The notes under the pieces are model-generated. The model saw only the letters and a list, made by a program, of their open reading frames with translations. It was not told where the DNA came from and did no database searches. Of a stretch of 64,000 nucleotides of DNA, positions 41,034 to 49,045 are shown in pieces; the stretch's first letter is position 1; every line of letters begins with the position of its first letter. Source of the stretch: Neorhizobium alkalisoli (GTDB lineage: Bacteria; Pseudomonadota; Alphaproteobacteria; Rhizobiales; Rhizobiaceae). The stretch lies in NCBI RefSeq assembly GCF_007829835.1, contig NZ_VIWP01000008.1:62001-126000 (forward strand), written 5' to 3'. The translations under genes were made by a program, and so were the position numbers.

Positions 41034-41789
41034 CTAGTGTCTGATGACCTGCTGCAGGAAGGCCTTGGTGCGTTCATGCTGCGGGTTGGAGAAGAATTCT
41101 TCCGGCGTGTTGCGCTCGACGATCTGGCCCTTGTCCATGAAGATCACCTGGCTCGCCACCGAACGGGCAAAGCCCATTTCATGGGTGACGCAGACCATGG
41201 TCATGCCTTCGCGCGCCAGTTCGACCATGACGTCGAGCACTTCCTTGATCATTTCCGGATCGAGCGCCGAGGTCGGCTCGTCGAACAGCATGATCTGCGG
41301 TTCCATGCAGAGCGCGCGGGCAATCGCCACGCGCTGCTGCTGGCCGCCGGAAATCTGCGACGGCATCTTGTGGGCATGATCCGAAATGCGCACGCGCTCG
41401 AGATAATGGCGCGCCAGCTTTTCCGCCTCGGCCCGCGTCTTGCCGCGGTTCTTCATCGGCGCGATCATCAGGTTCTGCAGCACGGTCAGATGCGGGAAGA
41501 GATTGAAATGCTGGAAGACCATGCCGACTTCCTGGCGCACCTTGTCGAGATTGCGGGTGCTGTTGCCGATCGCGATGCCGTCTACGGTAATCGAGCCGCC
41601 GTCAAAGGTTTCGAGCCCGTTTATGCAGCGGATCAGCGTCGACTTGCCGGAGCCGGACGGGCCGCAGATGACGATCCGCTCGCCGCGCGCGACATCGAGA
41701 TCGATGCCGGCAAGCGCCTTGAAGTTCGAATAGGATTTCGTCACGGCGCGCATCTCGATCACGGTGCGCCCAAGGGTGGGAGTGTTCAT
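41034..41789 (-). CDS. Amino-acid ABC transporter ATP-binding protein, GlnQ type
   Basis: A 251-residue ATPase: Walker A GPSGSGKST (about 39-47), Q-loop MVFQHFNLFPHLTVLQN, signature ISGGQQQRVAIAR, Walker B IMLFDEPTSALDPE and H-loop CVTHEMGFA. It belongs with the permeases at 42782 and 43470 and the SBP at 44210. Unusually, an epimerase gene separates it from the permeases; its start overlaps the epimerase stop by four bases, so all are co-expressed. Confidence 0.92.
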   Translation of the reverse strand: MNTPTLGRTVIEMRAVTKSYSNFKALAGIDLDVARGERIVICGPSGSGKSTLIRCINGLETFDGGSITVDGIAIGNSTRNLDKVRQEVGMVFQHFNLFPHLTVLQNLMIAPMKNRGKTRAEAEKLARHYLERVRISDHAHKMPSQISGGQQQRVAIARALCMEPQIMLFDEPTSALDPEMIKEVLDVMVELAREGMTMVCVTHEMGFARSVASQVIFMDKGQIVERNTPEEFFSNPQHERTKAFLQQVIRH

Positions 41790-42778
41790 GCGCTGATCCT
41801 CTTCGGGAGCGGGTCAAAGGTCGTGAGCCATTCGGCGTAATCGGCAGCGGCAGTCTCGCCGCGGTATTTTGGCGTGTAGCCAGTGTCCTGGGACAGGCGG
41901 TCGATAGAGAGGCTTGCCCGGTCCTGCGCCATCGTCACCGTAACATTCGGGGCCTCATCCGAGGTCGCTACCGTCGCGCCATGGCCACCGACCGAGCCGG
42001 AAAAACCGTTGGCCCAGTCGAGCACCGTCTCGCTTGCGCCGGCGCCGATATTGTAAACTGCGTGCCGAAGTTCCGTGCCTGTAAGGAGGTCGGCGAGGCC
42101 TTGAGCGGCATCGCGGCTGTAAAGCCAGTCGCCGAGAAGCGGGCGGGCGAGCGCAGCGGCAGAACCCTTGCGCCATTGGGCCAGAACCTGGGCATGCGGG
42201 CTCAAGAGCGGGCGCACACCCGTATGATATTCCCATGGGCCGAACAGCGGCCCGAGCCGTGCGATCCTCAGGTCGAAGCCGTAAAGCGATGCAAGCCGCT
42301 GCGCCGTATTTTCCGCAGCAGCCTTGGTGATGCCGTAGAGGCTAGCGGGATTGGGCGCACGTTCTTCCGCAATCGGCCCATCCGCGAGATCGACATGGCC
42401 GTAGACCGCGACGCTGCTGGTGGTGACGACCCGTTTCAGATCCGGCGCGTTCCGCAGCATTTTCAGAAGCGTTGCGGTGCCGCCGACATTGACGGCGATG
42501 ATGCGGGCCGCCATTTCGCGTTCGGCCTCGATATCCGGCGTCATGGCAGCCAGATGCAGGACGGCCTCGGGGCGGGCTTGCGCGATGACAGCGCCGAGAT
42601 CGGCCTCGCTGCAGATATCGCCGAGAGCGATTTTTGCGCCGGCCAGAGCTTTGGCATCGCGAAAGGCGTCCGGCAGGGGCGAGGTGGCGAACAGCGTCAC
42701 CTCGTGGCCGGCGGCGAGCAGCGTTTCCGCCGTCGCAAGCCCGACGAAGCCGGTTCCACCGGTGATCAGGATACGCAA
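41786..42778 (-). CDS. NAD(P)-dependent epimerase/dehydratase (extended SDR)
   Basis: A 330-residue extended SDR: Rossmann motif GGTGFVG (7-13), catalytic Tyr-x3-Lys in YGITKAAAEN, and SSVAVYGH for the Ser/Thr. Relatives modify sugars or act as UDP-sugar epimerases, dihydroflavonol reductases or uronate dehydrogenases. The start is TTG at 42778, three bases after the permease stop, with AAGGG about eight bases upstream. Its insertion inside an ABC transporter operon suggests that it acts on the imported compound, perhaps a sugar-like or 2-hydroxy acid substrate. Confidence 0.82.
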   Translation of the reverse strand: MRILITGGTGFVGLATAETLLAAGHEVTLFATSPLPDAFRDAKALAGAKIALGDICSEADLGAVIAQARPEAVLHLAAMTPDIEAEREMAARIIAVNVGGTATLLKMLRNAPDLKRVVTTSSVAVYGHVDLADGPIAEERAPNPASLYGITKAAAENTAQRLASLYGFDLRIARLGPLFGPWEYHTGVRPLLSPHAQVLAQWRKGSAAALARPLLGDWLYSRDAAQGLADLLTGTELRHAVYNIGAGASETVLDWANGFSGSVGGHGATVATSDEAPNVTVTMAQDRASLSIDRLSQDTGYTPKYRGETAAADYAEWLTTFDPLPKRISA

Positions 42779-42781
42779 GGC

Positions 42782-43456
42782 TCAGGCCCTTCCGACAATG
42801 GCTTTGCGCTCCAGGCGGGAGACCCAGTGGGAAAACGGCCAGAGCATGAGGAAGAAGATGACGGCAGCAGCCGTCAACGGTGTCGGATTATAGGTCTGTT
42901 CCTGGGCGACACGGGCTGAGCGCAGCAGTTCGGGAAGCGCCACGAGCGAGGCGATCGAGGTCGTCTTGACCAGTTCGAGCGAGTTGCTGGCAAGCGGTGC
43001 GACGACCTTGCGGACAGCCTGCGGCAGGATGATGTAGATCATGCCGCGGAACTTGTGAAAGCCGAGTGCGGCCGCCGCCTCATGCTGGCCTTTCGGAATG
43101 GATTCGAGGCCAGCGCGAAAAATTTCGCTGAAATAGCCGGTATTGTTGATGACGAGAGCCACGACCACGGCCGTGAAGCTGCCGAGCGTCAGCCCGAAAA
43201 ACGGCAGGCTGTAATAGATCAGCACGAGCAGGACCAGAACCGGAAAGGCGCGCAGGAGATCGATGACGATCATCATCAGCCGGCGGATCGCAGGGCCCGA
43301 AAAGCTGTACATCACGGCGACGGTGAGGCCGGAGAGGAGTGACAGCGGCAGGGCGACGATCGCCAGCAGCAGCGTCAGCTGCAACCCCTGCAGCAGCAGC
43401 GGATAGATCAGCTTGAGCGAGTCGAAATTGGCGAAGTTGAGAAGAAGAAGATCCAT
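42782..43456 (-). CDS. Amino-acid ABC transporter permease (second of pair)
   Basis: A 224-residue permease beginning MDLLLLNFANFDSLKLIYPLLLQGLQLTLLLAIVALP. The coupling loop KGQHEAAAALGFHKFRGMIYIILPQAVRKVVAPL lies at about 125-158. ATG 43456 has GAGGGG upstream; the frame extends further upstream into the partner gene without conserved sequence. It forms the channel with the permease at 43470. Confidence 0.9.
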   Translation of the reverse strand: MDLLLLNFANFDSLKLIYPLLLQGLQLTLLLAIVALPLSLLSGLTVAVMYSFSGPAIRRLMMIVIDLLRAFPVLVLLVLIYYSLPFFGLTLGSFTAVVVALVINNTGYFSEIFRAGLESIPKGQHEAAAALGFHKFRGMIYIILPQAVRKVVAPLASNSLELVKTTSIASLVALPELLRSARVAQEQTYNPTPLTAAAVIFFLMLWPFSHWVSRLERKAIVGRA

Positions 43457-43469
43457 ATCCGTTTTCCCC

Positions 43470-44135
43470 TCAATGCGAGAACCGGCGTTCCACATAGCGG
43501 CTGAAAGCCACAAGCGGGATGAAGAACAGGAGGTAGAAGAAGGCGGCAAGCGTCAGCGGCGAAGGGTTTGCCTTGATCGACATGATGCTCTGGGCGGCAC
43601 CCAACGTTTCCTGCAGCGACACCGCGACACCGAGCGCGGTACCCTTGGTAATCGCGATAGAGCGGTTGGTGACGAGCGGCAGCGCGAGCCGCACGGCCTG
43701 CGGCAGGATGATGTAGGTGAGCGTGCGCCACGGCTTGAAGGCAAGCGCGGTCGCGGCCTCCCATTGTCCCTTCGGCACCGCGATGATCGATGCCCAGAAG
43801 ATTTCCGCGGCAAAGGCGGACAGGACGGCGGCAAGGCCGAAAACCGTTGCCAGGAAAGGTGAGAATGTCAGGCCGAGATAGGGAAGGCCGAAATAGACGA
43901 AGATCAGTACAACCAGCTGCGGCAGGGTCCGAAAGATCTCGATATAGGCGGTGATCAGGCCGTCGATGACGGGGTTGCGCAGACAGCGGAGAATGGCGAG
44001 CGCCAGCCCCATGATGAGGCCTATGGCGATCACGGCCAGCGACGCCTGGACGGTCACCCAGAAGCCGGCCAGCACTTCCGGAAAGGCTTCCCGGATGATG
44101 TCCCAGTTGAGATAGTTTTCGAGAATTTTCTGCAT
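43470..44135 (-). CDS. Amino-acid ABC transporter permease (first of pair)
   Basis: A 221-residue family-3 permease starting MQKILENYLNWDIIREAFPEVLAGFWVTVQASLAVIAIGL. The coupling loop KGQWEAATALAFKPWRTLTYIILPQAVRLALPL lies at about 120-152. The start has GGAG upstream. It follows the SBP gene after a 74-bp gap containing an interrupted hairpin. Confidence 0.9.
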   Translation of the reverse strand: MQKILENYLNWDIIREAFPEVLAGFWVTVQASLAVIAIGLIMGLALAILRCLRNPVIDGLITAYIEIFRTLPQLVVLIFVYFGLPYLGLTFSPFLATVFGLAAVLSAFAAEIFWASIIAVPKGQWEAATALAFKPWRTLTYIILPQAVRLALPLVTNRSIAITKGTALGVAVSLQETLGAAQSIMSIKANPSPLTLAAFFYLLFFIPLVAFSRYVERRFSH

Positions 44136-44150
44136 CGCGCGCTCCGGAAA

Positions 44151-44179
44151 GGGGCCGCCGACTTCAGGTCAGCAGCCCC
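44151..44179 (-). other. Interrupted stem-loop between SBP and permease genes
   Basis: GGGGC/GCCCC, GC/GC and GAC/GTC pair in register with two single mismatches around the loop TTCAG. Like the other SBP-flanking hairpins in this window it lacks a U-tract and lies between the SBP stop and the first permease start. Confidence 0.5.
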
Positions 44180-44209
44180 GATGGCCAGTCCTTACCCTAA
44201 AGGTGAGGC

Positions 44210-45052
44210 TTACTTGCAGGACAGCTCATGCGGCGTGGCGTCATAACCGGTGAAGCCCGGAGCGCCGTAGCCAGGATAAATGGTGGTCAGCGGGCTGTCG
44301 GCAGCCGGCTTCTCGTTGTACCACTTCTCGTAAAGGGCGGCGAGAACGCCTTCCTGCTTCAGGCACTCGATGGCGTTTTCGACCTGGTTGCGCAGCTGGA
44401 CGTCTTCGTTGCGGAAGGCGTAGCCGAACTTGCGGCCGTCGAAATCCTTGAAGGCGACTTCGATCATCGGGTTCTTGCTGGCGGCATAGACCGTGGTCGG
44501 AATTTCGTTGAGCGCGGTGAATGCGCGGCGCGTCAGGACAGCCTGGACGGAATCCGGGAAGGTGTCGTAGCGCTGGACTTCAAAACCGTATTTTTCGGCA
44601 TTGGCGGTCGCCCAGGTGTCGGACAGCGTGCCGCGGTTGACGGCGACAGCCTTGCCCTTCAGATCCTCGAAGCCGGACATTTTTGTGCCTTTTGCGACGA
44701 TGAAGCCGTTGCCGGTCGCAAAGATCGGCTCGGCGAAAAGCATCTTTTCGCTGCGGTCCTTGGTGATGTTGAGCGGGTTGACGGTGATGTCGATGCGGCT
44801 TGCGAAGAGGGCGGCGAACAGACCCGAGAAGTTGACGTCGGTGATCTCGACCTTCGGACGACCGATCTTCTTGCCGATGGCGTTGATCAGGTCGACACCA
44901 AAACCTTCCGGACCACTGGCGCCACGGACCATCCAGGGTGCAACGCCGAAGTCGGAGCCAACGACGAGCGGCTTGGCATCTTCGGCACGGGCCATCGAGG
45001 CAACGGTCAGTGCCAGCGCGCCGGCAATGGTGGAAAGAAGCATTTTTTTCAT
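44210..45052 (-). CDS. Polar amino-acid type substrate-binding protein
   Basis: A 280-residue family-3 binding protein with a Sec leader (MKKMLLSTIAGALALTVASMARA). The mature protein has GVAPWMVRGASGPEGFGVDLINAIGKKIG and FSGLFAALFASRIDITVNPLNITKDRSEKMLFAEP. A cysteine pair, one near residue 232 and one near the C-terminus (HELSCK), may form a disulfide. The start has AAGGGGA upstream. It follows the PuuE-type gene by 24 bp, so it is expected to bind the substrate of that enzyme, perhaps a ureide or cyclic amide (inference). Confidence 0.88.
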   Translation of the reverse strand: MKKMLLSTIAGALALTVASMARAEDAKPLVVGSDFGVAPWMVRGASGPEGFGVDLINAIGKKIGRPKVEITDVNFSGLFAALFASRIDITVNPLNITKDRSEKMLFAEPIFATGNGFIVAKGTKMSGFEDLKGKAVAVNRGTLSDTWATANAEKYGFEVQRYDTFPDSVQAVLTRRAFTALNEIPTTVYAASKNPMIEVAFKDFDGRKFGYAFRNEDVQLRNQVENAIECLKQEGVLAALYEKWYNEKPAADSPLTTIYPGYGAPGFTGYDATPHELSCK

Positions 45053-45076
45053 TTTTCAGTTCCCCTTATTTAGGAC

Positions 45077-45991
45077 TTAGGCTTGAGGTGGATGGTGGCG
45101 ATGCCAGTGGCGGGCGATCTCCGACCGGGTCGTGACCCAAACGTCGTCGCGGTGTTCGGCAACATGATCAAGGAAGCGCTGCAGGCCCGACGCGCGGCCC
45201 GGATGACCGGCAATGCGCAGGTGCAGGCCGACCGACATCATCTTCGGCGCGACCGGGCCTTCTGCCAGCAGCATGTCGAAACTCTCGCGCAGCATGCGGA
45301 AGAAGGCCTCGCCGCTATCGATCGCGCCGCGCATGAATTTCGCGTCATTGTTGGTCAGGCTGTAGGGCACGACCAGATGGTTCTTGCCGTCGACGTCGAG
45401 CCAGTAGGGCAGTTCGTCGTTATAAGCGTCGCTATCGAAGAGAAAGCTGCCGTTTTCGCTGAGCAACGCTCGGGTGTTCATGCTCGGTCCGTAACGGCAG
45501 TACCATCCATCCGGTGCGCGGCCGGTCGTCTCGCGAATGGAAGAAACGGTGCGGGCAATCCGGTCACGTTCTTCTTCACGCGTCAGGGCGCGGTGATGTT
45601 CCCAGCGCCAGCCATGGGCGCAGATATCGAGGAGCTGGCTGTCGCGAATATGCGCTGCAATCGCCGGATTGCGTTCCAGAGCCAGGGCGCAGGCCATGGC
45701 CGTCGCCGGCATCTGCCGTTCTTCGAAGAGACGGATGATCCGCCAGTAACCGACGCGGCTGCCATATTCGAACATCGATTCCGCGGCGAGATCGCGGCCG
45801 GGAAAGTTGCCGGAGGCGCCTTCCGTGAGGGCTGCTTCGGTTGCCGGATCGCCATCGTCGATCGAGGCTTCGGAACCTTCCTCGATGTTGATGACGAAAT
45901 TCAGCGCGAGTTTTGCGCCGCTCGGCCATTTCGGATCGGGCGGCGTCGGCCCGTAGCCTGCGAAATCACGGATCGGATGCTTGATCGGCAT
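45077..45991 (-). CDS. puuE: Polysaccharide-deacetylase-family allantoinase (PuuE type)
   Basis: A 304-residue carbohydrate-esterase-4-like enzyme. The start (PIRDFAGYGPTPPDPKWPSGAKLALNFVINIEEGSE) and the segment EYGSRVGYWRIIRLFEERQMPATAMACALALERNP are characteristic of PuuE, the metal-independent allantoinase of purine catabolism. HGWRWEHH (about 125-132) and RYGPSMNTRALL are also conserved. It hydrolyses allantoin to allantoate. The start overlaps the AllA stop by one base with AAGGAGG upstream. No allantoicase or uricase gene is in view, so the real substrate could be a relative of allantoin. Confidence 0.85.
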   Translation of the reverse strand: MPIKHPIRDFAGYGPTPPDPKWPSGAKLALNFVINIEEGSEASIDDGDPATEAALTEGASGNFPGRDLAAESMFEYGSRVGYWRIIRLFEERQMPATAMACALALERNPAIAAHIRDSQLLDICAHGWRWEHHRALTREEERDRIARTVSSIRETTGRAPDGWYCRYGPSMNTRALLSENGSFLFDSDAYNDELPYWLDVDGKNHLVVPYSLTNNDAKFMRGAIDSGEAFFRMLRESFDMLLAEGPVAPKMMSVGLHLRIAGHPGRASGLQRFLDHVAEHRDDVWVTTRSEIARHWHRHHPPQA

Positions 45992-46470
45992 CAGACGGCC
46001 TCCTTGAAGTCGATCTGGATCGGCCGCTCGAGTGGCAGGAAGATGTCGGTGTCGGAGGCGGACTGTTCCATCGCCATCGTCACCACGAATTCCGACGGAA
46101 GATCGAGCACGGACATGCCCGAATGCCAGACATTGCGGCGGTAGACGACGCCCTGGCCCGGATTGGAAACGAAAGCCCGCACGCCAGAGAGATCCGGCCC
46201 GCCATCGGCCAGCGAGGGGCAGACGACGATCAGCATGCGCTGGCCCGACAGGGGAAAGAAGGCTTGGTCCGAATGGGGATGCCGCTCAAGCTGCGAAACT
46301 TCGAAGGGAAACGAAATCGCCTCGGCGATCCTGGTGACCCAGAAGGCCTGTTTCAGATCCTCGGCGCCCGCAAGCGCAAAGCGGTGGCGGCGTTCATTGC
46401 CCTGGTGGGCGACGACTTCGCCGAACTCCACAAAGGCTTCCGCAGACAATGGGCGGGCATGCAAATTCAC
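45991..46470 (-). CDS. allA: Ureidoglycolate lyase (AllA family)
   Basis: A 159-residue cupin-like protein matching AllA along its length: HARPLSAEAFVEFGEV, FEVSQLERHPHSDQAFFPLSGQRMLIVV and NPGQGVVYRRNVWHSGMSVLD. It splits ureidoglycolate into glyoxylate and urea. The GTG start has GGAG six bases upstream. It is the first gene of an eight-gene leftward operon and is divergent from a GntR regulator. PuuE and AllA flank a missing middle step (allantoicase), noted as a finding. Confidence 0.88.
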   Translation of the reverse strand: MNLHARPLSAEAFVEFGEVVAHQGNERRHRFALAGAEDLKQAFWVTRIAEAISFPFEVSQLERHPHSDQAFFPLSGQRMLIVVCPSLADGGPDLSGVRAFVSNPGQGVVYRRNVWHSGMSVLDLPSEFVVTMAMEQSASDTDIFLPLERPIQIDFKEAV

Positions 46471-46508
46471 GAGGAGCTCCGTTTATGGATGCGCTTTACT
46501 GCTATTGA

Positions 46509-46534
46509 ATACCTGTGGTATCCCAGCTGGATAC
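46509..46534. promoter_or_regulatory. Overlapping inverted repeats, GntR operator candidates
   Basis: ATACC-TGT-GGTAT (46509-46521) and GTATCC-CAGCT-GGATAC (46518-46534) are two overlapping perfect inverted repeats in the 242-bp divergent gap between allA and the GntR gene. The GGTAT/ATACC half-sites are typical of FadR-subfamily GntR proteins. The region up to 46712 is otherwise AT-rich with no gene. Confidence 0.55.
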
Positions 46535-46712
46535 GAATGGGATTTCTATAGAGCAAAAAATGTGCTGTAAAGCGATTCATTGCACCGCAGCATAAATTGT
46601 TCTGAGGGTGCTCATTTCGATTGGACTGCTGGCGCTTCGTTCGCACCTGCAGTAACGAAGGACAGTTGCAGCATGTTCTGACAACAGTCTGCAGCCTTAT
46701 GGGAGACGGCAT

Positions 46713-47381
46713 ATGGATGAGGTTACCGAAATCGCGAAGGCACCGGGCAAGAAGTCTGTCAGCCTCACCGAGCAGGCCTATCAATATGTCCGAAGCCTGA
46801 TCCTGGCGCAGGAGCTGAAGCCCGGCGAGGTCTTTACCGAACGCGCGCTTGCCGATCAGCTGAATGCTTCACGCACGCCGATGCGGGCGGCGATCAACCG
46901 TCTCGTGGGGGAGGAGCTGGTCGAGCGCCTGTCGAATGGCACGATCGTCATCAAGCAGGTGGCGATCGAGGAGCTGATGGATATCCTGATCATTCGTCGC
47001 ATGCTGGAAGGCGAGGCCGCGGCGCAGGCCGCCCAGCGGCACATCCCCCACAGCGTCGACGGTATCCTGCAGAAGAGCCGCGAAGTGGCGGCCAATCCGG
47101 AAATGGATCTCGAGCCCTTCTGGAAATACGACGATGAATTCCACGAGTTCGTCGCCAATGCCAGCGGCCGGCCGATCCTCAAGCAATATGTCCAGAACAT
47201 CCGCCAGCGGGCGCGCATGTGCCATGTCGTGCGGATGGAAAAGAATTTCGAAAACCAGGCGATCGAACATATCGCCGTCCTGGAAGCCATTGCCGCCGGC
47301 GATGCCGCCAAGGCCCGCGAGGCGATGGAGGCGCATGTCGATGGCGTCAAGGACCGCTTTGTCCGCTGGTATTTTGCTTGA
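46713..47381 (+). CDS. GntR family regulator, FadR/FCD subfamily
   Basis: A 222-residue regulator. The winged helix covers about residues 12-80 (QAYQYVRSLILAQELKPGEVFTERALADQLNASRTPMRAAINRLVGEELVERLSNGTIVIK), then an FCD domain with DDEFHEFVANASG and EHIAVLEAI metal-type motifs. ATG 46713 has GGGAG upstream. It is divergent from the allA-puuE-importer operon, which it most likely represses. Its 3' end overlaps the convergent LysR gene by 35 bp. Confidence 0.88.
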   Translation: MDEVTEIAKAPGKKSVSLTEQAYQYVRSLILAQELKPGEVFTERALADQLNASRTPMRAAINRLVGEELVERLSNGTIVIKQVAIEELMDILIIRRMLEGEAAAQAAQRHIPHSVDGILQKSREVAANPEMDLEPFWKYDDEFHEFVANASGRPILKQYVQNIRQRARMCHVVRMEKNFENQAIEHIAVLEAIAAGDAAKAREAMEAHVDGVKDRFVRWYFA

Positions 47382-48285
47382 GCCTTTCGCGGCCGACGAT
47401 CTCCAGAAACAGCTTTAGCGGACCGCTCGGCCGTCCGTAACGATGAACCAGATGCAGCGGCGCCACGAGATCCGTATCGGTGCCGAGGCGCAGATAGGCG
47501 ATGCCCTTCGTTCCGAGCTGTGCCATCGAGGCCGGAATGATCGAAATGCCGAGCCCAGCGGCAACGAGGCCGAGCGTCGACAGCAATCGTGGCGCTTCAT
47601 GCCGGATATGCGGGCTGAAACCGGCCGCAAGACAGGCGGCGATAATGCCGTCGTAAAGACCTGGCCCACTCCGCCGCCGGTAAAGGATGAAGGCCTCGCT
47701 CGCCAGTTTCGACAGGGCGATGGGCGCTGAAGGCGCACCGCTTGCGGTGACAAGCGGATGGCGCTCGGGCAGGGCAACCAGCATTTCCTCGTCAAGGATA
47801 CGCGAGACCACCAGGCCGCGCTGCTCCAGCGTCTTCGAGCGGACAAAGGCGACATCGAGAAGACCGGCATGCAGGCCCTCGATCAGGTCCGGCGAGCTGG
47901 TTTCATCGAGGGTCAGCGTCACATCAGGCGATTTTTCGCCAAGAAGCCGGATGGTCGACGTGACCATCGGGTGAAGCGCGGAGGAACTCGTATAACCGAT
48001 TGCGAGACGTCCCTGTTCGCCCAGCGCATGCCGCCGCGCGGATTCCACGGCGAGATCCACATCCGCCAGAATAACTCTGGCCCGCTCGACGAAAATCCGC
48101 CCGGCATCGGTGAGCTCGACGCCGCGGGGAAGGCGGTTGAACAACGGCGCGCCGATCATCGTTTCCAGTCTGGCGATCTGCTGGCTGAGCGGCGGCTGCT
48201 GGATGCCCAGCCGCTCCGCCGCGCGGGTGACATGGCCTTCGTCGGCGACGGTGACGGCATAACGGAGATGGCGTAGTTCGATCAT
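47347..48285 (-). CDS. LysR family transcriptional regulator
   Basis: A 312-residue LysR protein: MIELRHLRYAVTVADEGHVTRAAERLGIQQPPLSQQIARLETMIGAPLF (HTH 18-38) followed by a two-lobe effector domain. It is divergent from the split chromate-transporter genes; a long dyad lies at 48300-48323 just upstream of its start. Regulation of the chromate transporter pair is likely. The end overlaps the GntR gene by 35 bp in antisense orientation. Confidence 0.88.
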   Translation of the reverse strand: MIELRHLRYAVTVADEGHVTRAAERLGIQQPPLSQQIARLETMIGAPLFNRLPRGVELTDAGRIFVERARVILADVDLAVESARRHALGEQGRLAIGYTSSSALHPMVTSTIRLLGEKSPDVTLTLDETSSPDLIEGLHAGLLDVAFVRSKTLEQRGLVVSRILDEEMLVALPERHPLVTASGAPSAPIALSKLASEAFILYRRRSGPGLYDGIIAACLAAGFSPHIRHEAPRLLSTLGLVAAGLGISIIPASMAQLGTKGIAYLRLGTDTDLVAPLHLVHRYGRPSGPLKLFLEIVGRERLKQNTSGQSGP

Positions 48286-48299
48286 GGCATATCTCTAGC

Positions 48300-48323
48300 A
48301 TATGGATATTGCATGATCCATAT
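48300..48323. promoter_or_regulatory. LysR recognition dyad
   Basis: ATATGGAT (48300-48307) and ATCCATAT (48316-48323) form an 8-bp perfect inverted repeat with an 8-base spacer, 15 bp upstream of the LysR start. The spacing fits a LysR-type recognition site controlling both divergent transcripts. Confidence 0.6.
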
Positions 48324-48478
48324 ATTGGACCTTTGCCGGCAACAGGCGTAGCTTGATTCTGCTACCAGCTGATGCGTGCCTTTCGGCTCACGGCTTCCCA
48401 TTCCGCTCAGACAGAACTGCCATGCTGCGGAGCCTTTCCGACCGTCCGGTTTTCCGGATCAACAGAGATAAGAATGCC

Positions 48479-49045
48479 ATGAATGTCATGTCCCCCGTGC
48501 CCATAGTCGAGCGAGATCCGCCGAGTGTCGCGCAGCTGTTCACCGGTTTTTTCCAGCTCGGACTGATGGGGTTTGGTGGCGTCCTGCCGCTGGCGCGGCG
48601 CATGGTCGTTGAGGATCGTCATTGGATGACGGGTGAGGAATTCACCGAATTGCTCGGCCTCTGTCAGTTCCTGCCCGGCGGTAATATCATCAACATGTCG
48701 GTTGCGATCGGCGCGAAATTCCATGGCGTGCTGGGTGCCATCTCGGCGCTGCTTGGCTTGATTGTGGCGCCGACCGCGATCGTCATCGGTCTCGGCGTCA
48801 TCTACGACCAGTTCAGCAATGATCCGCGTATCGAACACATGTTTGCCGGTCTCGCCGCCGCGGCGGCGGGTCTGCTCGTTTCGATGGCCATCAAGATCGT
48901 GACGCCCCTCTGGCGCCGGCCGATCGCCGTGGTGATCGCCGCGATCTGCTTCTTCGCCATCGCGGTCCTTGGGCTGCCGCTTGTCACGACGATGCTCGTG
49001 CTTGGCACGATCAGTATTCTCGTCACATGGAGGTTCGAAGGATGA
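48479..49045 (+). CDS. Chromate transporter, N-terminal-half protein (short-chain CHR)
   Basis: A 188-residue membrane protein with one CHR domain: FFQLGLMGFGGVLPLARRMVVEDRHWMTGEEFTELLGLCQFLPGGNIIN, followed by several hydrophobic segments. ATG 48479 gives a normal N-terminus; a later ATG at 48488 is possible. The usual PGP motif reads PGG here. It works with the next gene as a two-subunit (short-chain) ChrA-type transporter that exports chromate or another oxyanion. It overlaps the next gene by four bases. Confidence 0.85.
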   Translation: MNVMSPVPIVERDPPSVAQLFTGFFQLGLMGFGGVLPLARRMVVEDRHWMTGEEFTELLGLCQFLPGGNIINMSVAIGAKFHGVLGAISALLGLIVAPTAIVIGLGVIYDQFSNDPRIEHMFAGLAAAAAGLLVSMAIKIVTPLWRRPIAVVIAAICFFAIAVLGLPLVTTMLVLGTISILVTWRFEG

